Below the pieces are notes generated by a model. That model saw nothing but the letters and a program-made list of their open reading frames with translations. It had not been told where the DNA came from and searched no databases. A stretch of 40,506 nt of DNA, taken from DATATB01 sp036268995 (lineage in GTDB: Bacteria > Planctomycetota > Planctomycetia > Pirellulales > PNKZ01). Location: contig DATATB010000138.1 of NCBI GenBank assembly GCA_036268995.1, positions 1 through 40,506 of the forward strand, read 5' to 3'. This document shows positions 10,157-20,000 of the stretch, one piece after another (the stretch's first letter is position 1; each line of letters opens with the position of its first letter). The position numbers and the translations under genes were made by a program.

Positions 10157-13003
10157 CTAAGGTTTTTTTTGCAGCAATTCGCCACGGGCCCGCAGGCCTT
10201 GCTCTTCGAAGGAGAGCCCGAGGCTCACGCGCTGGAGTTGACCCAGGATTGGCGGCTCGCTGGGGCCGAGCTTAGGCTCGGCGGGATGTCCATAGACGGT
10301 CGATTCCATCGTCTGCCATTGAGAGTTCCAAACATACTTGCCGCCGCCGGGGCATACGAGCCGCACGCCCCACAATCGCTCGTGCAGTTGCACGGGATCC
10401 TGTTGCGGGAACCGCCGCTTCCATTCATTCAGGATCGGCAGGTTTCCCCAGGCGAGATGCTGCATCGCCGTTTGATAACCCGAGCCCAACACCGCGCCCA
10501 GCGTTTGCAGGGCCCGGGCTTCGGCCTTGAGCGCCAGGCTCTCGCCCAGCCAACTTGTATGCGATGCGGCAGGAGCCGCCTTCGGCGCGGGCTTGGAGTT
10601 GTTGCGGGCCTCGAAGCGTGCCTGAGCGCGATCCAAGACGCGCTGGATGAGTTGTTCGTCGGGCGAGATCGTCAGTGCTTCGGAGGTGAGTGCGTAGTAT
10701 ATGGCCAGCTTTTGGTTTCCGAAGGCCTGCTCTCCCCGCGGCGTGGTGCTGATTTTGACGTAACTTTGCTCGCCATGCGGCAGATTCTCCCAGCGGAGCA
10801 TGCCGGGAGCCGTTTGCTCGACGAACGCCCGCAGCGCGGCCACAAAGCCCACGGCCTTGATGGTGCTGTCGATCTCGATGTTGACGGCAATCGGTCCTCG
10901 CCAGCCTTTTTCCTCGAGCCACCTATCTCGTTTCTTGTCGGTCGTGAGCTTGGCAAATTCGTCCCACAGCGGCGAATCGTCGACATACAGCGAGACCGAC
11001 TTGCCGAGCCACGATAACGGATTCACTTTCAACTGCGGAGCAAATGCCGCGGCGAAATTTCCCCATTGCTTCATCATGTCCGACTCGCGATTGAGGGCCA
11101 GGATGAACTGGACGATGGCGTCGTGCGGGTCGCCCGACTCGGGCGTCAGCGAGACTCCGCGCGACAAGTCGATGTACGTGTTGTACTCGCTGCCGGCAAT
11201 CAGCGGCATGATGGTGAGGTCGGCGGCCAGGCGGTCGGCGGCCAGCGTCAGCCGCAGCGCGATGGGATCGAAGGCCCAGCGAAAGTTGCGCTGATATCCG
11301 TTGCGCCAGGATTCGTACGCGTCCGCTTCGGCGCGAGAAACCATTTTCAGCGGCCGCTCGCCAATGGGCGTGAGAAACTCGATCGTGCCGGCCGTCGGCG
11401 AACCGGCCCCGGCGCGCGTCAACTCGACCGGCCCGCCGCCCGACAGCGGGTAGAGGCTTTCGACGGGTCCGAATTTGGCCGAGCCGGTCGCTAATTGCGG
11501 CACAGCGGCGGCTTGGGCCTCGGAGAGCACGGCCAGGTCGCGCGTGCGGCGCGAATCGGCAATGCGCCACTGCGGGCCGCACCAGCGGCGAATCGTCGCA
11601 TCGCTGAGAAACAGCAGCGCCGTTTCGGTCGAATCGCCTCGGCGATAACGGTCGCGGAAAAACTTGTATTCGTCGAGCGCGGCGAGCGGCTTTTGCCTGC
11701 CTTTCCGCGTTTCGATTAGCCGCCGCAGTTGCTCGAGCGAATTGCTCACGACGACCGCCCGATCGATGGCTGCCAGGTAGCTAGAAACCCGGCGCGCCGG
11801 CGACAGCCAGGCTTGATAATGGATGCCGAGCAACTCGCCCGAGGAGTGGGTCACCGGTTTGGTGTCGGCCGTGTTGAGTGCGATCTGGCCGGCCAGCAGG
11901 GTTCGCAGGTTTTCGACATTGTCTTTGGCCTCGAGCAATAGGGCGACGTCCGTGCCGAGGCGGAAGTAGGGATCGCCGCCCGTAATCGCGACGCTGGCGA
12001 CCACTTGTGGTCCAAGCATGCGACCCAAGGCCGTGGCTTGCAAGCCGAGTTGGCGCTGGTAGCGCTTGGCTACGCCAAAATCTTCGGCCCGCGGCTCGGC
12101 GGCCTCGAGCACGGGCGTGCCTTGCCGGTCGGCTTCGTCGGCGAGCGCGAACATGGCGGCCAGCGAGGGAAAGAACACGACGTGCTGGTCGGCCGGCAGG
12201 TAGCCGGCCAGCGGATCGAGCTGCGGCTGCTTACCGGCGATCAGCTTGGTCCAATCGATTTCGGCGACCGTGATGCCGGAGAGCTTGTCGATCGGCACTT
12301 CGCTGGATCCGCTCTGCAAGCGGGCGAAAGAACGATCGAGCTGCAGGTTTTCGCTCACCGCCCGGCCGCCGGAAAAGAGCGCATAGGTGCGGTCGAAGCC
12401 GCTCGTGTCGAGGTTGCCGCCTGCGCCCGCGGCGCGCTCCGCGACTTCGTCTTCGCGGCCTAGCGTCTTGCCGGTCAGGTCGGCGTGGGCCAGGCGCATC
12501 TGATGGCGGAACCAGGCCCCGCCGGGAATTCGAGCCTCGAGCAGGTTTCGATAATGCCGATCCTTGGCAAAATAAAACGCGTCGCGGAAATCGGACTTGG
12601 CCTGGCCGGCAGGAATCTTGAAGCGCGCCTGGCGATAGACTTCACCTTCGCGATTGAAATAAAAGATTTGGCCGGTGGCGTCGGTTCCGGCCTTTGGCAG
12701 GCGGGCGCAGAGCATTCCGGGGCCATCGCGGGAATCGGGCGAAGCCTCGCGGCCGCGGTTCAGCGCGTCGGACCAATACACTTCGCCCGGTCCATCCAGC
12801 ACGGCATACGTGGGCGGCGACCAGCGGCGCCAACCCCATGAGTGGCGGTCTGAAGCGCTGGGCGCTTGCAACGAACCTTCGGTCAGCGTGAGGTCGGGGA
12901 CCGGCTGCCGAAAGTAGGCCGGCTCGTCCGCCCAGACGATTTCGGGCCATAGAACCCAGCACGCCAGCAAACAACCCGCGACCCGGCCCAGAATGCCCCG
13001 CAT
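10157..13003 (-). CDS. Secreted protein of unknown function, 948 aa
   Basis: The ATG at 13003 opens a clear signal peptide (MRGILGRVAGCLLACWVLW, cleavage near VWA-DEP), so the protein is exported. The remainder is soluble. The part around residues 270-450 has phrases such as 'VVFFPSLAAMFALADE', 'VVASVAITGGDPYFRLGTD' and 'AAIDRAVVVSNSLEQLRRLI'. These recall DUF3352-type proteins, in which scores or values are compared per domain, but I cannot assign the family firmly. The gene is convergent with the giant TPR gene. It lies 118 bases downstream of the response regulator on the same strand, so it could be the last gene of that transcript or have its own promoter. Its last codons contain an A8 run encoding Lys-Lys. 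No catalytic motif was recognised. Confidence 0.85.
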   Translation of the reverse strand: MRGILGRVAGCLLACWVLWPEIVWADEPAYFRQPVPDLTLTEGSLQAPSASDRHSWGWRRWSPPTYAVLDGPGEVYWSDALNRGREASPDSRDGPGMLCARLPKAGTDATGQIFYFNREGEVYRQARFKIPAGQAKSDFRDAFYFAKDRHYRNLLEARIPGGAWFRHQMRLAHADLTGKTLGREDEVAERAAGAGGNLDTSGFDRTYALFSGGRAVSENLQLDRSFARLQSGSSEVPIDKLSGITVAEIDWTKLIAGKQPQLDPLAGYLPADQHVVFFPSLAAMFALADEADRQGTPVLEAAEPRAEDFGVAKRYQRQLGLQATALGRMLGPQVVASVAITGGDPYFRLGTDVALLLEAKDNVENLRTLLAGQIALNTADTKPVTHSSGELLGIHYQAWLSPARRVSSYLAAIDRAVVVSNSLEQLRRLIETRKGRQKPLAALDEYKFFRDRYRRGDSTETALLFLSDATIRRWCGPQWRIADSRRTRDLAVLSEAQAAAVPQLATGSAKFGPVESLYPLSGGGPVELTRAGAGSPTAGTIEFLTPIGERPLKMVSRAEADAYESWRNGYQRNFRWAFDPIALRLTLAADRLAADLTIMPLIAGSEYNTYIDLSRGVSLTPESGDPHDAIVQFILALNRESDMMKQWGNFAAAFAPQLKVNPLSWLGKSVSLYVDDSPLWDEFAKLTTDKKRDRWLEEKGWRGPIAVNIEIDSTIKAVGFVAALRAFVEQTAPGMLRWENLPHGEQSYVKISTTPRGEQAFGNQKLAIYYALTSEALTISPDEQLIQRVLDRAQARFEARNNSKPAPKAAPAASHTSWLGESLALKAEARALQTLGAVLGSGYQTAMQHLAWGNLPILNEWKRRFPQQDPVQLHERLWGVRLVCPGGGKYVWNSQWQTMESTVYGHPAEPKLGPSEPPILGQLQRVSLGLSFEEQGLRARGELLQKKP

Positions 13004-13121
13004 GATGCGCTGCCTCGAATAAGGGTGAAGGGATGGCGATCAGCTTAGCAACTGGCGAGCGCCATCGCTATGCGCGCAGCGGGGGGCGCCGAAAAGCACT
13101 TTGCGGGGAGAAGATCGCCCG

Positions 13122-14588
13122 TTAGGGCGTGGTGCCGGTCGGTTTCTGGGTCAGCACCTTGCCGATTTGCATGCCGAGGGCGCGGAGCTTGACGCGCAGG
13201 GTGACGCGGCTAAGGCCCAGGATTTCGGCCGCGCGGAATTGCTGGCCTTCGGCGCATTGCATCGCGCGGCGGACGATCAAGCGATCGAAATGCTCGAGCG
13301 CGCGGCGATAAATGTCGGTCTCGTTGGATGCCATCCAGGCGTCGACCTGGGCGGCCAGTTGTTGCCACTCATCGGCGTCTTTCGTGGCTTGTTCGGTGAT
13401 GCTCGAGGCGGAGCGGCGCAGTTCGGGCGGCAAAAACTCCGGCAGGATGGTCGGCCCGGCCGAAACGATCAGCGCCTCGCGAATGATGCTTTGCAACTCG
13501 CGCACGTTGCCGGGCCAGTCGTATTGCTGCAACAGCTCGAGCGCGAGCGGCGAGATGGAGCGCGCCGAAGTGCCCATCTGCCGGTTGTAGCGGAACAGGA
13601 AGTAGTGCGCCAGCTCGGAGATGTCTTCGCGGCGATCGCGCAGCGGCGGCAGGTTGATCGTGACCCCGCGCAGGCGATAGTACAGGTCCTTGCGGAAGCG
13701 ACCGCTTTCGATCAGGGCTTCGAGATTCTGATTCGTGGCCGCGATCACGCGCACGTCGACGGCGATGGTTTCGCTGCCTCCGACCCGTTCGAAGCGGCCC
13801 TCTTGCAGCAAGCGCAGCATCTTGGCTTGCGTGTTGGCCGCCATGTCGCCCACTTCGTCAAGAAACAGCGTGCCGTGATGGCACTGTTCGAACTTGCCGA
13901 TCCTGCGCCGTTCGGCTCCGGTAAACGCGCCGCGCTCGTGACCGAAGAGCTCGCTTTCCAACAGCGCCTCGGGAATGGCGGCGCAATTGATGGCCAGGAA
14001 CGGCGAAGTGCTCCGCCGGCCATGATGGTAGATCGCGCGGGCGACCAGCTCCTTGCCGGTGCCGCTGTCGCCCATGATCAGCACGTTGACGTCTTGCGGC
14101 GCCACGCGGCCGATTTGCTTGCAGACCGACTGCATTGCGGTGCCCGACCCAACCAGCAAGTCGGGGCGATCCTGGGGCCGATCGCCTTCTTCCAAAATCG
14201 CCGGCACGTGCATCAGCCGGCTGATGGTGAACGCCTGCTCGACGACGTGCTGCAGGTGATTGGCATCCAGCGGTTTGACGAGATAGTCGAACGCGCCGAC
14301 CTTCATGGCCTCGATGGCCGTGTCGGTCGTGCCGTGGCCGGTGATGAAGATCACCAGGCACTTGGGATCGATTTTTCGCAGTTCGTGGAAGACGTCGATT
14401 CCCGACTGCTGCCCCAAGCGAATGTCGAGCAAGACCACGTCGGGGACGTGCTCCGCCGCCAGGCGCAGGCCTTCGTCGGCGGTTGCCGCTTCGAGCACGG
14501 CCACCCGCTCGCTGGCCAGCACCTGGCCGATGCTGAAGCGGATGTTCGACTCGTCATCAATGATTAACAGTTGCAATTGCTTCCGCAC
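13122..14588 (-). CDS. NtrC/AtoC-family sigma-54-dependent response regulator
   Basis: The protein has the complete three-domain layout. The receiver has the acidic pair D11-D12, phospho-acceptor D55 in VVLLDIRLG, T83 and K105. The AAA+ domain has Walker A GDSGTGKE (173-180), the sigma-54 contact motif GAFTGA (220-225) and Walker B LFLDEVGD (241-248). The C-terminal Fis-type helix-turn-helix includes AAEILGLSRVTLRVKLRALG. It should activate sigma-54 RNA polymerase when phosphorylated by the kinase encoded just upstream. I chose the GTG at 14588 because GGAG lies just upstream and only a few residues then precede the receiver core, as is normal; it overlaps the kinase stop by 32 bases. An ATG at 14651 would add 21 Arg-rich residues. 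The likely target is the divergent efflux operon, which has a sigma-54 promoter candidate. Confidence 0.95.
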   Translation of the reverse strand: MRKQLQLLIIDDESNIRFSIGQVLASERVAVLEAATADEGLRLAAEHVPDVVLLDIRLGQQSGIDVFHELRKIDPKCLVIFITGHGTTDTAIEAMKVGAFDYLVKPLDANHLQHVVEQAFTISRLMHVPAILEEGDRPQDRPDLLVGSGTAMQSVCKQIGRVAPQDVNVLIMGDSGTGKELVARAIYHHGRRSTSPFLAINCAAIPEALLESELFGHERGAFTGAERRRIGKFEQCHHGTLFLDEVGDMAANTQAKMLRLLQEGRFERVGGSETIAVDVRVIAATNQNLEALIESGRFRKDLYYRLRGVTINLPPLRDRREDISELAHYFLFRYNRQMGTSARSISPLALELLQQYDWPGNVRELQSIIREALIVSAGPTILPEFLPPELRRSASSITEQATKDADEWQQLAAQVDAWMASNETDIYRRALEHFDRLIVRRAMQCAEGQQFRAAEILGLSRVTLRVKLRALGMQIGKVLTQKPTGTTP

Positions 14589-16167
14589 GGGACGTCTCCG
14601 AGGCCCTGCCGCCGTCGGCCAGATGGTTTGCCGCGCCGCGCGCGAACTCACCTGGCGCCCCTGCTTCGGCCAGTGGCACTTCCACCACGAACATCGCGCC
14701 GCTGGGGGGTTGGTTGCTGGCGGTCAGGCGGCCGCCGTGTTCGCGCATGATCTGCCGGCTGATGGCCAGGCCCAAGCCGATGCCGCGTTCCTTGCTGGTG
14801 ACAAACGGCTCGAACAATCGCTCCATGACATCGGCGGGAATGCCGCTGCCCGTGTCGCGAAAGACAATCCGCAGCAGGCCGCCGGCGGAGGACCCGGCCG
14901 GCTGGGCGGGCCCCTCGACCGTGATGTGCAACGCGCCTCCGCCGGACATGGCTTCGATGGCGTTCAGCATCAGGTTGATGAATACCTGCTGCAACTGTTC
15001 CGGATCGGCGTCGACGACCATGGGCTTTGCGCCCAATTGTTCGTGGATGGCGATTTGGTTCTGCTGGGCGCGCCCGGCGGCCAGGTTCAGCGCGCGCCGC
15101 AACGTCTCGCGCACGTCGTGACGCAGGCGGCGCAGCTTGGGTGGTCGCGCATAGTCGAGCAGCTCCTGCATCGTGGTTTCGATGCGGGCGATTTCCTGCT
15201 GGACGATTTGCAGGCGCTGCTTGTCGCACGATTCCGGCGTCTGATTGCGTTCGATGGCCTGGATCAGCAGCTTGACCGAAGTGAGCGGGTTGCGCACCTC
15301 GTGGGCCACGCCGGCCGCCAGCTCGCCGACTTCGGCCAGGCGTTCGCTGCGCACGGCTTCGCGGCGCGTCCATTGCAATTCTTCGACGACCTGCTTGATG
15401 CGGCCCGACACGTACTGCACCTGCTGCTGCAAGGCGGGCAGGCTGCCCAAGTCCTCGTTGGGATGCACTTCGACCAGGCCGATCTCCTGTCCCAGATCGC
15501 CGCTGGCGTCGCGCAGCGTGACGCTGATTTCGGAGATTGAATGGTGCAAGCCCCGGGCTACCCAGAGTCCCAGCAAGATGCCGACCGCCGGGCCGATGAT
15601 GGCAAACGCAATGCGCGCCATGTTGAATTTGGCGCGCATCCGGTCCCGCGCCGCAAAGGTTTCGTTCGTCAATTGCTGGGCCAGCTCGGAGAGTTGTTCG
15701 CAAGGCTCGGCGACGGCCCTGGCCAGGTTCATCGCGGCCTCGATCGCGTCGGCCGTCTGTTGGGGCGAGAGGTCGTCGCGAGCGAGCTGCTCGCGCGAGG
15801 CCGTCCGGTAGCGGGCAAAATTCTGGCGGATCGTGCGGACCAGGACAAGTTCATCGACCGTCGAAGCGCTGCCGTTGGCGAGGGTCAGCGCCTTGTCGAA
15901 AGCGTCCTCGACGTATTTTGCTTCGCTGCGAAATTTTTCGCGCAGCGTCCCGCCCTTCTCGACGTGTTCGGCGGCCTCGAGCAGCCCGGCTTGCAAGCGC
16001 CACAGGTTTTCCTGCATCGAACCGCCGGCATGGATTACATCGCGGTTCATGTTGAGCAGGCGGGTCTGGGTCTCGTCCACCCGATTCAGGACGTACGACA
16101 TGCTGCAAGTGGCCAGCACCCAGAGCACGCTGACCACAGCGGTGGGCGCGATCACTTTTTTCCACAT
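14557..16167 (-). CDS. Membrane sensor histidine kinase (NtrB-like, two TM segments)
   Basis: The start is the ATG at 16167 (MWKKVIAPTAVVSVLW). Although the frame stays open further upstream, that extension is Arg/Ser-rich with no kinase features, while this start leads straight into TM1 (about 7-26). A helical, probably periplasmic sensor region (27-183) precedes TM2 (about 184-205). A linker with predicted coiled coil follows, then the H-box GVAHEVRNPLTSV with phospho-acceptor H289, an N-box region, and the ATP-binding motifs DTGSGIP and GIGLGLAIS. At 536 residues this is a complete classical kinase. It is co-transcribed with the response regulator and overlaps it, so the two form a cognate pair. 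The signal sensed is not evident from the sequence. The location opposite the RND operon suggests envelope or toxic-compound sensing. Confidence 0.93.
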   Translation of the reverse strand: MWKKVIAPTAVVSVLWVLATCSMSYVLNRVDETQTRLLNMNRDVIHAGGSMQENLWRLQAGLLEAAEHVEKGGTLREKFRSEAKYVEDAFDKALTLANGSASTVDELVLVRTIRQNFARYRTASREQLARDDLSPQQTADAIEAAMNLARAVAEPCEQLSELAQQLTNETFAARDRMRAKFNMARIAFAIIGPAVGILLGLWVARGLHHSISEISVTLRDASGDLGQEIGLVEVHPNEDLGSLPALQQQVQYVSGRIKQVVEELQWTRREAVRSERLAEVGELAAGVAHEVRNPLTSVKLLIQAIERNQTPESCDKQRLQIVQQEIARIETTMQELLDYARPPKLRRLRHDVRETLRRALNLAAGRAQQNQIAIHEQLGAKPMVVDADPEQLQQVFINLMLNAIEAMSGGGALHITVEGPAQPAGSSAGGLLRIVFRDTGSGIPADVMERLFEPFVTSKERGIGLGLAISRQIMREHGGRLTASNQPPSGAMFVVEVPLAEAGAPGEFARGAANHLADGGRASETSRAEAIATVNH

Positions 16168-16499
16168 GGCTACATCCGCCTGGCGAGGGGCCGCCGATCG
16201 GTCTGACGGAGCGCGGCATGAGAGCATCGCTCCGCACGCACACGCGCCGCCTGCTTCTACAATGTTAATCCTGGTAGACAAGGCAACGCAACCGGACGCA
16301 GCTGTCGGCGGCCCGCTCGCGTCGCGCCTGTCACGGCTGCGTGAACGCGACGAGTGGGCGGCGAAGCGCGCGACGAATTGAGAAATGCGCGGCTGAAGGA
16401 CCGCTGAATCGCACCGATACGCCGACAACGCACTACGCAAGCGATGCGCCAGACTTACGTTTCGCGGACAGTCCGGGGGGCGCAAGCCGAGTGCTGCAA

Positions 16500-16513
16500 A
16501 TGATAAGAATCAT
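16500..16513. promoter_or_regulatory. AT-rich inverted repeat ATGAT-N4-ATCAT
   Basis: ATGATAAGAATCAT sits in an AT-rich island of about 35 bases inside otherwise GC-rich DNA between two divergent operons. It superficially resembles Fur/Zur-type operators, but the spacing between half sites does not fit the usual Fur arrangement and the arms are only 5 bp. It could be an operator or just part of a promoter upstream of the kinase. The sequence alone cannot decide. Confidence 0.25.
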
Positions 16514-16802
16514 AATTTTATTGTTTTCCGGCCCTGCTGCGCGGATCTCCGGCCCACGTGTCCCTTGGGTGGTTGGAAAGAAAGTGTCCGCGCGTGAGAA
16601 GTTCTTTTCCTGCCACCGCGCGAAAAGCGGCGCAATAAGGCGCTGTGCCTTTCGTCGAATGCCTGTCTGCCCCAACTTCCAGAGCCCGGACCGTCCGACT
16701 GCGGGCGCGGTTTTACTACGCGTGAGGGGGCCATGGCTGGCCGCCGGTGATAGTTCGGCGGCTTTTCGAAGCGATGGATTGCGCTTTGTTAATGCTCCGT
16801 CG

Positions 16803-16821
16803 CCTCGTCGTGCCGACGAGG
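16803..16821. promoter_or_regulatory. Perfect 8-bp palindrome with 3-nt centre, candidate activator site
   Basis: CCTCGTCG-TGC-CGACGAGG is a perfect inverted repeat centred about 210 bases upstream of the predicted transcription start of the RND operon. That is about where enhancer sites for NtrC-type activators lie. The dyad suits a dimeric Fis-type helix-turn-helix. An RNA hairpin is the alternative reading, but no transcript is known here. Confidence 0.4.
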
Positions 16822-16824
16822 ATG

Positions 16825-16851
16825 CATTCTTTCCTCAGAAGGAAAGAAATG
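16825..16851. promoter_or_regulatory. Second, imperfect palindrome beside the first
   Basis: CATTCTTTCC at 16825-16834 pairs with GGAAAGAAATG at 16841-16851 with one bulged base and a 6-nt centre, and TTTT follows. It begins only 3 bases after the first palindrome but differs in sequence. It could be a second operator, or a hairpin plus short T tract that stops read-through. Confidence 0.3.
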
Positions 16852-16998
16852 TTTTCGAGGCCGCATCGCAGCGAGGTGTGCGCGGCTGGTCGCGCGGCGT
16901 GCAAGGAATTGCAGCAAGCGCGGATCCATTGATGCGACCTGGACTTGCTGCGCCGGTCAGCCTCGCCGGCAGCGGGCAGTGATCGATCGCTCCGGTCC

Positions 16999-17015
16999 CT
17001 GGCACACCAAGTGCT
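16999..17015 (+). promoter_or_regulatory. Sigma-54 (-24/-12) promoter candidate of RND operon
   Basis: The stretch reads CTGGCACACCAAGTGCT. Against YTGGCACG-N4-TTGCW it has a perfect TGGCAC, the invariant GG and GC dinucleotides exactly 10 bases apart, and mismatches only at the G after TGGCAC and the first T of TTGC. Transcription would start near 17026, giving a leader of about 60 bases before the pump's ATG at 17089. An NtrC-family activator is encoded on the other side of the same intergenic region, which makes a functional site more likely. Confidence 0.65.
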
Positions 17016-17088
17016 TTGTCCGGCGCCATGGCTCTGGCGGTCAAAGAGGCCGAGCGCAGCGTGGTCGATCTTTTCTTGCGAGACTGTA

Positions 17089-20000
17089 ATGAATCCGATT
17101 GTGTTTGCGATGCGGCACCCGATCACGACCCTGATGCTGGTCGTGGCGCTGATCAGCGGCGGCGGGTTGGCCTACAACCGCATGCGCGTCGACATCTTTC
17201 CCTCGCTGCACGTGCCGAAGATCTACGTCTTCCTGGACTACATCGGCATGAGCCCCGACCAAATCGAGGGGTTTATCGTCAATCAGCTCGAGCTGTACTT
17301 CCAGTACGTCGACGGCATCCAGGACATCAACACGCGAAACATCCAGCAGGTGGCCTTGTGCGAACTGTCGTTCTTTCCGGGCACTGACATGGGCCAGGCG
17401 ATGGCCCAGGTCGTGGCCATGTCGGACCGGGCCATGTCGTGGATGCCCAAGGGCACGCTGCCGCCCATGATCATGCGCATGGACGCGGGCAGCGTGCCGG
17501 TGGGTTACCTGGTGTTCGAGAGCGATGTCACGTCAATCGGTGCGCTGGGGGATCTTGCGCAGAACGTGATTCGGCCGCTGGTGCAGAAATTCGTTCCGGG
17601 CACGGTGGCCATTTCACCTTTCGGCCCGAACATGCGGTCGATCGTGATCAACGTCGATCCGCACAAGCTGCTGACCTACAACCTGCGACCGGACGACGTG
17701 ACGAAGGCGATCGCGAGCGGCAATACGATCATTCCGGCCGGCAATATTTACGTCAAAGACTCGATGCCGGTGGTCGCCAACAATGCGACCGTGGTCGACA
17801 TCAAGCGTTTGGGGGACATCCCGCTCAAGATCGGCGAGAACGTCTACGTGCGCGACGTGGCGACCATCTCGGACGACACCGACATTACGTACGGCTATGC
17901 GCTGGTCAACGGCAAGAAGTCGGTCTACCTGCCGATCATCAAGAAGGACACTGGGTCGACGTTGACGGTCGTGGCCGACATCCACAAGTCGATGCAATTG
18001 TTCCGCGACGCGGTGCCCAAGGACGTGAAGGTCGATTTCGAGTTTGACGAGTCGCCCACCGTGGTGGCGGCCGTCGAGAGCGTGGCCACCGAAGGGCTGA
18101 TCGGCGCAGGGCTCACAGGCCTGATGATCCTGCTGTTCCTGGGCGACCTGCGCAGCGTGATCGTCGTCGTGGCCAACATCCCGCTGGCCTTGCTCGGCTC
18201 GTTGTTCGGCCTGTGGCTCACAGGCAACACGATTAACATCATGTCGCTGGGCGGCATGGCACTGGCCATCGGCATTCTCGTCGACGAAGCCACGGTGACC
18301 ATCGAAAACGTCCACGTGCAGATGCAGCATACGCCGAACGTCGCGACCGCCGTGCTGCACGCCAGCAACGCCACCGCGGTGCCGCGCTTGTTGGCGTTGC
18401 TGTGTATTCTTTCGGTGTTCATTCCGGCCTTCATCATGGAAGACCCGCTGCGCTCGCTGTTCATGCCGCTGACGCTGGGCGTCGGGTTCGCCATGATCTC
18501 GTCGTATCTGCTGTCCAGCACGTTCGTGCCGGTGCTGTGCGTGTACCTGCTCAAACATATGGGCCACGGCCATGGCGAGGGCAAGCCCGGCCTGTTCGAC
18601 CGGATGCTCAAGGTCTATGGCACGTTTGTGCAATGGTTCGTCCGCCTGCGGTGGGTCGTGGTTCCGTGCTACCTGGGAGCGTGCGTGCTCGTGCTCTTGG
18701 GCCTGGGGTTGCAGGTCGGCACGGAGTTGTTTCCGCAGATCGACTCGGGCCAATTCGTGCTTCGCTTCCGGCCGCCGCCCGGCTCGAATTTCGAGCTCAC
18801 CCGGCAGATGGCCGTCAAGTGCCTGGAGGAAATTGAAAAGGAGGCCAAGCCCGAGAACATCGACATCACGATGGGCTTCGTGGGCCAGGTCGCTCCGAAC
18901 TTCGGCATCGACAACATGGTGCTGTTCATGCGCGGGCCGGACGACGGGCAGGTGCGCGTGGCGCTCAATGAAGAGAGCGGCATCAAGCTCGCCGACTTTC
19001 GCGAAAAGATGCGTAAGGTATTGCCGGAGCATGTGATTCCCTGGCTGGCGACGCGGCTCGAGCAAGGCGGACTGTCGAAGGCCGAGGCCGAGCGGCAATC
19101 GAAGCTGGCGACTTTCGGCTTCCAGCCGGGCGATATCGTGACGTCGGTCATGAGCTTCGGTTCGTTGACGCCGATTGCGGTGCGCGTGGTCGGCACCGAC
19201 CTGACCATGGTCCGTCGGCACGCGGAAAAGATCGCCTCGGAGATGAGGCGCATTCCCTCGCTGCGCGACGTCGGCTTCGAGCAGATGCTGGATTATCCGT
19301 CGGTCGAAGTCACCATCGACCGCGAAAAAGCCGGCCTGAGCGGCGCCAAGGTCGAGGACGTGGCCCACGCCCTGGTGATGGCGACGGCCTCGACCCGGTT
19401 CGCCAGCCTCAACTACTGGGTCGACGTGAAAACCGGCTTCGACTACCTGGTGCAGATTCAAGTGCCGCCGCTACGGATGGAGAAACCCGAAGACGTCGAG
19501 ATTCTGCCGCTGGAGTCGGTCAATCCGCTCGTGAACCTGATGATTCGCGACGTCGCCACGGTCCGCCCAGGCACGCGCCCCGGCGAGCTCGATCGCGACA
19601 TGTCGCAGCGCTACGTGACCCTGACGGCCAACGTCGAGGGCGAGGACATGGGCCGGGCTTCGAACCACGTCATCGCGGCGGTCGCCGCCGCCGGTGAACC
19701 GCCGCGCGGCGTGCGCGTCGAACTCATGGGCCAGCTCCCGCCGATGATGGCCATGTTCAAAGCGCTGGGGGCCGGGTTGGTCGTCGCCGTGTTCGTGATC
19801 TTCATTCTTTTGACCGCCTATTTCGAGTCGCCGCGGCTGGCGCTGGTCTCGATCGGCGCGGTGCCGGGCGTGCTGGCAGGCATCGCCATGATCCTGTTCT
19901 GCACCCACACTTCGATCAACATCGAGTCGTTCATGGGCTCGATCATGTGCCTCGGCGTCTCGGTGTCGAACTCCGTGATGCTCGTGACGTTCGTCAACGA

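Larger units (their letters stand above)
16168..17088. other. Long divergent intergenic region, kinase to RND operon
   Basis: These 921 bases lie between the divergent starts of the sensor kinase and the efflux pump. Open frames exist here, but they lack any recognisable domain and are rich in Arg, Ser and Pro, as expected for noncoding high-GC DNA. The region holds an AT-rich island near 16497-16530, two adjacent palindromes at 16803-16851 and a sigma-54 type promoter candidate near 17000, each listed separately. I see no tRNA or known small RNA. Confidence 0.6.

Noticed and set aside
13032..13066. Terminator hairpin between the response regulator and the secreted protein
   Set aside because: Only a 7-bp stem around a 21-base loop and no T tract on the relevant strand.
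13101..14567. Open frame of 488 codons on the plus strand opposite the response regulator
   Set aside because: The regulator on the other strand has all conserved motifs; the plus-strand product is a low-complexity shadow.
14557..16485. Longer sensor kinase starting at 16485
   Set aside because: The extra 106 residues are Arg/Ser/Cys-rich without homology-like features and precede a natural membrane-protein start at 16167.
16500..16513. Fur or Zur box
   Set aside because: The half sites ATGAT/ATCAT are 4 bases apart rather than 1, and the outer positions do not match; kept only as a weak inverted repeat.
16341..16982. Possible 213-residue gene in the long intergenic region
   Set aside because: No domain, signal or ribosome binding site; Arg/Ser/Pro-rich, and it runs through the palindromes; better explained as regulatory DNA.
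16945..17088. Longer RND pump starting at 16945
   Set aside because: This would put 48 basic residues before TM1, and the sigma-54 promoter candidate would lie within the coding region.
17614..19461. Open reading frame of 615 codons on the minus strand inside the RND pump gene
   Set aside because: Composition is very rich in His, Arg, Asp and Gln with no domain; it is the antisense shadow of a well-supported gene in high-GC DNA.
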